Shown one piece after another: positions 59,340 through 64,000 of a stretch of 64,000 bases of DNA; position 1 is the first letter of the stretch; each line of letters starts with the position of its first letter. A program made the position numbers and the translations under genes. Origin of the DNA: Mucilaginibacter tundrae (GTDB lineage Bacteria > Bacteroidota > Bacteroidia > Sphingobacteriales > Sphingobacteriaceae); the NCBI RefSeq assembly GCF_013408825.1, contig NZ_JACCBZ010000003.1, positions 434,001-498,000 on the forward strand. The letters are read 5' to 3'. The notes under the pieces are model-generated. The model had not been told where the DNA came from. It saw only the letters and a program-made list of their open reading frames with translations, and did no database searches.

Positions 59340-60161
59340 ATGAAAATTGCAACCGAAAATAATGAAGCGCTTGCCGAAAGAGCCTTCACTACACAATCAT
59401 CACTTTTTGATGAAATTTATGCCGATAACACCATTGTAAGTTACAAAAGGGAGCGCGTGCGTAGCCATGTATTGCAATATTTAGTGCCGAATAGCTACAT
59501 ATTAGAATTAAACAGCGGCACCGGTGAGGACGCAATATTTTTTGCTGAGAATGGCCACCGTGTTTATGCCACTGATATATCAACCGGTATGCAGCAAGAG
59601 TTAAAACGAAAGATTGCCGTGAAGGGCCTGGATAACAGGATCGGTAATGAGCTTTGCTCATTCACCATGCTACATCACCTTGAAAATAGGGGGCCTTTTG
59701 ATCATATCTTCTCTAACTTTGCTGGATTAAACTGTACTGATGAATTAGGTAAAGTACTCGATTCATTCAATAGTTTATTGGTACCCGGCGGAAAGGTTAC
59801 TTTGGTAATATTGCCAAAGTTTTGTCTATGGGAGTTTTTACTTTTATTTAAAGGAAAATTCCGCACCGCTTTCAGGCGGCTCTTTAGCAGCAATGGCAGC
59901 AAAGCCCACATTGAAGGCACTTACTTTAATTGTTGGTATTATAACCCGTCATTTATCATAAAAAGATTAAAAAACCGGTTCGACGTATTAAATATTGAGG
60001 GATTGTGTACCATCGTCCCGCCATCTTATATTGAAGGCTTCGCGGAAAAACATCCGATAAGTTATAGGATATTGAGAGATAAAGAAAACAAGCTAAAATC
60101 TCGTTGGCCGTGGAAATATATTGGCGATTATTACATCATCTCCCTGCAAAAGAAAGCTTAA
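59340..60161 (+). CDS. Class I SAM-dependent methyltransferase
   Basis: A 273-residue methyltransferase with motif I ILELNSGTGEDAIFFAENGH, motif II VYATDIS and the post-I stretch DHIFSNFAGLNC, and a long C-terminal lid rich in Phe, Trp and Arg (PKFCLWEFLLLFKGKFR). The ATG at 59340 is preferred; a GTG at 59334 overlaps the radical SAM stop (TAGTG) and would add two residues. A GGAGGG sequence upstream resembles a ribosome site, rare here. Last gene of the radical SAM unit, converging with 4-nt overlap on the nucleotidyltransferase. Confidence 0.88.
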   Translation: MKIATENNEALAERAFTTQSSLFDEIYADNTIVSYKRERVRSHVLQYLVPNSYILELNSGTGEDAIFFAENGHRVYATDISTGMQQELKRKIAVKGLDNRIGNELCSFTMLHHLENRGPFDHIFSNFAGLNCTDELGKVLDSFNSLLVPGGKVTLVILPKFCLWEFLLLFKGKFRTAFRRLFSSNGSKAHIEGTYFNCWYYNPSFIIKRLKNRFDVLNIEGLCTIVPPSYIEGFAEKHPISYRILRDKENKLKSRWPWKYIGDYYIISLQKKA

Positions 60162-61114
60162 TGCGCTAAGCTGCTTTCATATTTTAATAAAAGACCTGAT
60201 ACCTTATATTCGTAGGTAGAAAGTAATTTTTCCTGAAAGTTCTTAGGATTGGGTTTAGCAAAATGTTTACCGGTTAACAAGCTTAAAACATTGCCGTGGC
60301 TATTCAATCTTTTAAGCAAGGTCTTTTTCAGCCACCTGTTGGTGGTGATATTCATCAATATATTATCCAAGGCATTTCCCAGAGAAAAACTGAATAAACC
60401 CTCAAACAGCATTTTGAAAATTGTTTTCTTCACAGGCATAGCCGATGAAATACGCATGTTTTTATTAGGCAGAAATTCACGGGTCCAGGTGTTGGCGGCA
60501 TAAAATTTCTCAAATACAATATCACCTTGTAAGGGTATTAAGGTGCCAACTTCTATTGCTGTATAAATATTTTTTTCTGGTATCTCCAGTTGCTGCATGT
60601 CGATGTAATAGTTCATGCAAAATAAATGCTCTTTATTAACCAGGAATGTTAATTTTTTAAAGCAATGCATAATAGTCCGGGCTATCCATAACCTATTTTT
60701 CTCGGTGATAATGAACAGATCGACATCCGAGTCCGCGTCAGCAAAATTTTTGGACAACGATCCTGAAATAGCTATACCCCGTACATAAGGAAACTTGATT
60801 AACAGGCTACCAACCTTCTCCGCAATTTTAATCAATTCGGCCGCTTTTTGGTTTCCCTCAAGTCGTCTTACTACAATATAATGGTCGGGCGATAGCGTAT
60901 AAAATTTGTCGAATTGATAGATAGTACCATTATCAACCAAACATCTTATAGCATCACCAAAAGAGTCGTAATTAAATTTATTTCCTAAAAAAAGATATAC
61001 CTCGGCCCGCGTTAAAGGGTAGTTAAACATATCAAAATACGCCAGTGTCGCTAATATATTTTCCTTAATTGCTGACAAGTTTTTGTGTGTTAAAGGGTAT
61101 AATCTATTTTGCAT
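60158..61114 (-). CDS. Pol-beta-type nucleotidyltransferase domain protein
   Basis: A 318-residue protein. An N-terminal winged-helix-like region (NILATLAYFDMFNYPLTRAE) precedes the nucleotidyltransferase fold with GSLSKNFADADSDVDLFIIT, giving Gly118-Ser119 and metal-binding Asp130 and Asp132. The C-terminal 150 residues are basic with hydrophobic patches and no recognised domain. It resembles proteins placed near O-antigen or exopolysaccharide genes in Bacteroidota. It may transfer a nucleotide to a protein, sugar or lipid. Not coupled to its neighbours. Confidence 0.82.
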   Translation of the reverse strand: MQNRLYPLTHKNLSAIKENILATLAYFDMFNYPLTRAEVYLFLGNKFNYDSFGDAIRCLVDNGTIYQFDKFYTLSPDHYIVVRRLEGNQKAAELIKIAEKVGSLLIKFPYVRGIAISGSLSKNFADADSDVDLFIITEKNRLWIARTIMHCFKKLTFLVNKEHLFCMNYYIDMQQLEIPEKNIYTAIEVGTLIPLQGDIVFEKFYAANTWTREFLPNKNMRISSAMPVKKTIFKMLFEGLFSFSLGNALDNILMNITTNRWLKKTLLKRLNSHGNVLSLLTGKHFAKPNPKNFQEKLLSTYEYKVSGLLLKYESSLAH

Positions 61115-61243
61115 TTTATCATCAGACTTGTTTGCGTCCGTCTATCATTATGACGATACAGATGTTGCTTTGGTTGCCCGGTGATTAAAATATTTATATT
61201 GTTAACTAGTTAATTAACAGTATTTTATTGTGCACATAAAATA

Positions 61244-62542
61244 TCAGGCCTGCACATGTTCAAATATACCGTGTGGCTGCTGGTTGCTATCAGTTAGTTT
61301 GCTATAAAAATATTTTTTGGTTGAAAAACTGAAGAACGAATAAAATAAAGCATAGAAAAATATGCCCTTATCAACATCAAGTAAATTCTCCGAAAGAGAA
61401 ACAATGGCTATAAGCAAAATGAAAGTAAAAAACAGTAAATCTTTGTGCTTAAAAGATATAAACACCCCCCAGATCAAAGTTGCCGCATAGATCAAAAAAC
61501 CAATTACTCCGGACTTAAGCCAAAGGCTCAAATATTCATTATGCGCATTCAGCTTGCTTAGGTAAGAGTTATAAAATTTGTGCTTGTAGAAAGCATCCTG
61601 CAATAACCCCATTTCAGATCCCGAGCCATAACCAATTACAGGTTTCTTGTTTATTAAACCGGTAACAACTTGCCACCTTGCTAAACGGCCATCGCTGATT
61701 TCATTACTCGTTGCTTTTGAGAGGTCGATCTTAAACTCATTCAAAAAGCGTTCACGGAAAGCACCTGAGGATAGTATACCGGCTATTAACATCAGTGATA
61801 GTAAAGAAGAAACGGCAACAAATTTCCATCGCTTTGAGCCCTTAAAAATAAAATAAGGAACCGCGATATTTATAACTGTGAATACTACCAGCAATACAGA
61901 TTTTGATGAAAGTTGAATTAAGCCGGCAGATAAAATGATAATGCAAAAGAGATGGAATAAATGGGTGTATTGATTTTTTTCTTTTATTAAAAAGCCGATC
62001 AGGTAAACTAACGCGATTACCAGCTGCATTGAGAAAAAGGTAGCGTGCATATCAATTGGTTCTGCAAAGTTATGGTTGATAAAAGCACCGGATAATATAG
62101 CTAATACAGGCAATTGATAATGCCGGATGGTAACAAAGGCATCGGCATATAAATAAATAACAGTAATTGTACAAACGAGCGCGAATGCTAACAGCAATTG
62201 CGACCGGTATTTTTTAACATCTAATGGGTTTAGACAAAAAAATACCGGAAATAGAAAAATAGGTATCTGTTTGCCCCAATCATTAAAGCCCTCGTTTTGG
62301 TTGGCGCTGTAAAAGGTGCTTAATACCGTTATGAAAAATACAGATTGCAAAATTATAGTCCTCCATTTAAACAAAGGTTTAACTGTTCCTCGTTTTAAGT
62401 GTATAAGCGTATGTATGCCATAACTTATCAATATTAAATGGCTATAAAACCTGTCGAAAGGCAGGCTTGCCATTAACAGCATTAAGTGGTAATAACTTAT
62501 TTTATTAGCCAGGCTATCCTTTATTTGGAACAATCCGCTCAT
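61244..62542 (-). CDS. O-antigen ligase/polymerase-like membrane protein
   Basis: A 432-residue protein with about ten to twelve membrane segments and one large periplasmic loop (roughly residues 300-345) containing the Wzy/WaaL-type region KPVIGYGSGSEMGLL and LSKLNAHNEYLSLWLKSGVI, with the conserved H-N-E. Such proteins join glycan chains to lipid A core or polymerise repeat units. Which it does here cannot be told. It overlaps the upstream DUF1972 glycosyltransferase by 29 nt, so the two are coupled. Confidence 0.9.
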   Translation of the reverse strand: MSGLFQIKDSLANKISYYHLMLLMASLPFDRFYSHLILISYGIHTLIHLKRGTVKPLFKWRTIILQSVFFITVLSTFYSANQNEGFNDWGKQIPIFLFPVFFCLNPLDVKKYRSQLLLAFALVCTITVIYLYADAFVTIRHYQLPVLAILSGAFINHNFAEPIDMHATFFSMQLVIALVYLIGFLIKEKNQYTHLFHLFCIIILSAGLIQLSSKSVLLVVFTVINIAVPYFIFKGSKRWKFVAVSSLLSLMLIAGILSSGAFRERFLNEFKIDLSKATSNEISDGRLARWQVVTGLINKKPVIGYGSGSEMGLLQDAFYKHKFYNSYLSKLNAHNEYLSLWLKSGVIGFLIYAATLIWGVFISFKHKDLLFFTFILLIAIVSLSENLLDVDKGIFFYALFYSFFSFSTKKYFYSKLTDSNQQPHGIFEHVQA

Positions 62543-63647
62543 GGTTTAAATTATAATGACTTTCCATAATAAATTGCTCGTACTCGTCAATTATCTTTTC
62601 CCAGTTAAACTGGTATTTTATTTTATGCAAATTGTTGCTCACCATCATCTTTTCAATATCATGCCGCTGAACGGTTTCAACCAGGTTACGTACCTCTTTA
62701 GCGTTAGAAAAATAGAAAGCATCAGAGTTCAATACAGATTTATTAAAAGGATTATTATGCGCCGCTATAAGCGCTTCGCTGGCCATGGCTTCCAGTAATG
62801 AAGGGTTTGTACCACCAACACTATGCCCGTGGAAATACAGGTACGAATTGTTTTGTAACGAACGCACTTTACCGGTATCAAAAATCGACCCTTTAAATTC
62901 TATCCTTTCGTCGTTCTTAAATTTATTGGTGATAAACTTGCCGAAACGGTTGCCGGTATCGCCCAAAACCTTAAACTTACGGTGCGAGCTGCTGTTGTTA
63001 AAGCCTTCCAAAATAGTTTCTATGTTATTTTCAGGCTCCATCCTAGCCATCAGCAAAAAGTAATCTTCCTTTAAAGCCTCGCTATAGTCAACCTGCTCCC
63101 GTTCTTCATCAGAAAACAGATCAGCGCCATAAGGGATGTATTTGCTGTTGACATTGTATTTATCAGCGAGATAAGATTTGATCACCATGGAATCAGAAAT
63201 GTAAAACTGGCTATGTTTTACCGCCAATTTCTCAGCATACCGCAAAAACTTTTGTACCGATGGCGAGTACTTTGATCTTTTCCATTCCAGCCCATCCATG
63301 TTGGTGATGATGGTGCTGTTTGGCGGATACAACTTCCCCCATACTGAACTGCTTGTGTAGCCCATTATCAAAACCACGTCGAACTTTCTTTTTCGGGCAT
63401 CGAGCAGGCAGTTCAAATCATACACAAACTGTCCGGCAGCTCCCATGATGTATTCGGGATCATAGCAGTGTATTATTTCTACACCGTTCCAGCTTTTTTC
63501 CTGATAAGCATGATTATGCGAATTATAAACAGAAACTGAATGCCCTCGTTTTACCAATCCTTCCGAAACATATTCTGATATATGTTCAAAACCACCATAA
63601 TGGTTGGGGATACCGCGTGTACCCAAAATTGCTACTCTTAATTTCAT
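62514..63647 (-). CDS. DUF1972/GT4 glycosyltransferase (rhamnosyltransferase-like)
   Basis: A 377-residue glycosyltransferase with the DUF1972 N-terminal domain (RVAILGTRGIPNHYGGFEHI) and a GT4 C-terminal domain. Middle landmarks are GYTSSSVWGKLYPPNSTIIT, NMDGLEWKRSKY and FYISDSMVIKSYL; the donor site is weakly seen in YFHGHSVGGTNPSLLEAMAS. Homologues add rhamnose or other deoxysugars; the sugar is not determined here. It overlaps both the ligase-like gene (29 nt) and the upstream GT gene (4 nt). Confidence 0.9.
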   Translation of the reverse strand: MKLRVAILGTRGIPNHYGGFEHISEYVSEGLVKRGHSVSVYNSHNHAYQEKSWNGVEIIHCYDPEYIMGAAGQFVYDLNCLLDARKRKFDVVLIMGYTSSSVWGKLYPPNSTIITNMDGLEWKRSKYSPSVQKFLRYAEKLAVKHSQFYISDSMVIKSYLADKYNVNSKYIPYGADLFSDEEREQVDYSEALKEDYFLLMARMEPENNIETILEGFNNSSSHRKFKVLGDTGNRFGKFITNKFKNDERIEFKGSIFDTGKVRSLQNNSYLYFHGHSVGGTNPSLLEAMASEALIAAHNNPFNKSVLNSDAFYFSNAKEVRNLVETVQRHDIEKMMVSNNLHKIKYQFNWEKIIDEYEQFIMESHYNLNHERIVPNKG

Positions 63648-64000
63648 ATAGCTGCTAATTGATATGCTTTTAATGTTTGTAGGGCCGAATGTTTCCAGGT
63701 GTATTTGGTCAGTATTTTTTGGCGAAGTGCGTCATCAACAGGTGCTTCACTTGCCCGTTTAATGGCCTTAAATATGCTTTTCGGGTTTCCGGGATCACAG
63801 TAATAGGCATAATCTTCAAAATACTCTTTCGTATCGCCCTTGTCTGTTATCACCAGGTTACAGCCCATGGTTGCCGCTTCTATTGAGCTTAAGCCCGTAG
63901 TTTCGAACCAGCTTGGTAACACATGTACTTTAGCCAGTTGATAATATTGAACCAACTCGCTTTGCGGCAAGTGATCTATAAAACTCACATTGGCCGTAGC
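63644..64000 (-). CDS. Glycosyltransferase family 4, C-terminal part
   Basis: The gene runs off the window: the frame stays open to base 64000, leaving 118 codons of the C-terminal domain. Seen: HVLPSWFETTGLSSIEAATM, the GT4 donor-site E(x7)E-type pair, then GCNLVITDKGDTKEYF and DPGNPKSIFKAIKRA. Its stop overlaps the DUF1972 gene start by 4 nt, so it is part of the same minus-strand operon. Confidence 0.88.
   Translation of the reverse strand, partial: ATANVSFIDHLPQSELVQYYQLAKVHVLPSWFETTGLSSIEAATMGCNLVITDKGDTKEYFEDYAYYCDPGNPKSIFKAIKRASEAPVDDALRQKILTKYTWKHSALQTLKAYQLAAI

Overview
The window reads as chromosome of a Bacteroidota bacterium, most likely family Sphingobacteriaceae (Mucilaginibacter- or Pedobacter-like). 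Support seen in the sequence: SecD and SecF fused in one 993-residue protein; a 314-residue NusB; several Bacteroidota-type small families (DUF4254, DUF3276, DUF5522, DUF1573); a Tgt that lacks the usual zinc cysteines; few Shine-Dalgarno sites; and many -7 promoter boxes of the form TAnnTTTG close to start codons. Genus is inference only.

1-14 kb is mostly housekeeping: the tail of rho, then pssA, purS, a phosphotransfer protein, folK, sppA, a PolX-type protein with a decayed polymerase site, a DUF4254/GT9/SixA operon, dprA, a BlaI/BlaR1-like pair with three operators, and a GT2/ECF-sigma/rsmG operon. 14-34 kb carries ssb, a lone receiver protein, tgt, an LptF/G-family permease, an EamA transporter, ispE, thyA, folA, secDF, a type II NADH dehydrogenase, HMG-CoA-lyase-like, fbaA and accD. 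This stretch is rich in intergenic inverted repeats. One pair brackets a frameshifted GIY-YIG nuclease gene. A separate dispersed element occurs twice, near 15.4 kb and, inverted, near 33.9 kb.

34-48 kb holds a cysteine desulfurase, a phosphoglucosamine-mutase-like gene, a PAP2 phosphatase, MarR, an MBL-fold nuclease coupled to a 52-residue DUF5522 protein, and the run nusB-DUF1573-yajC-ybbR-coaE. Leucine dehydrogenase, an MsbA-like ABC exporter, DUF3276, ychF and tRNA-Arg(CCG) follow.

48-64 kb is an accessory surface-glycan region: an ABC exporter, four glycosyltransferases, an O-antigen-ligase-like protein, a flavin-reductase-like protein, a decayed polysaccharide deacetylase, an amidohydrolase, two SAM methyltransferases, three consecutive radical SAM enzymes (two with a B12-binding-like N-terminal half) and a nucleotidyltransferase. 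A divergent control region with two strong dyads (55096-55279) separates the methyltransferase/amidohydrolase arm from the radical SAM arm. This cluster is the best candidate for an undescribed pathway in the window, possibly making or decorating an exported glycan or glycolipid. No insertion sequence, prophage or CRISPR array was seen.
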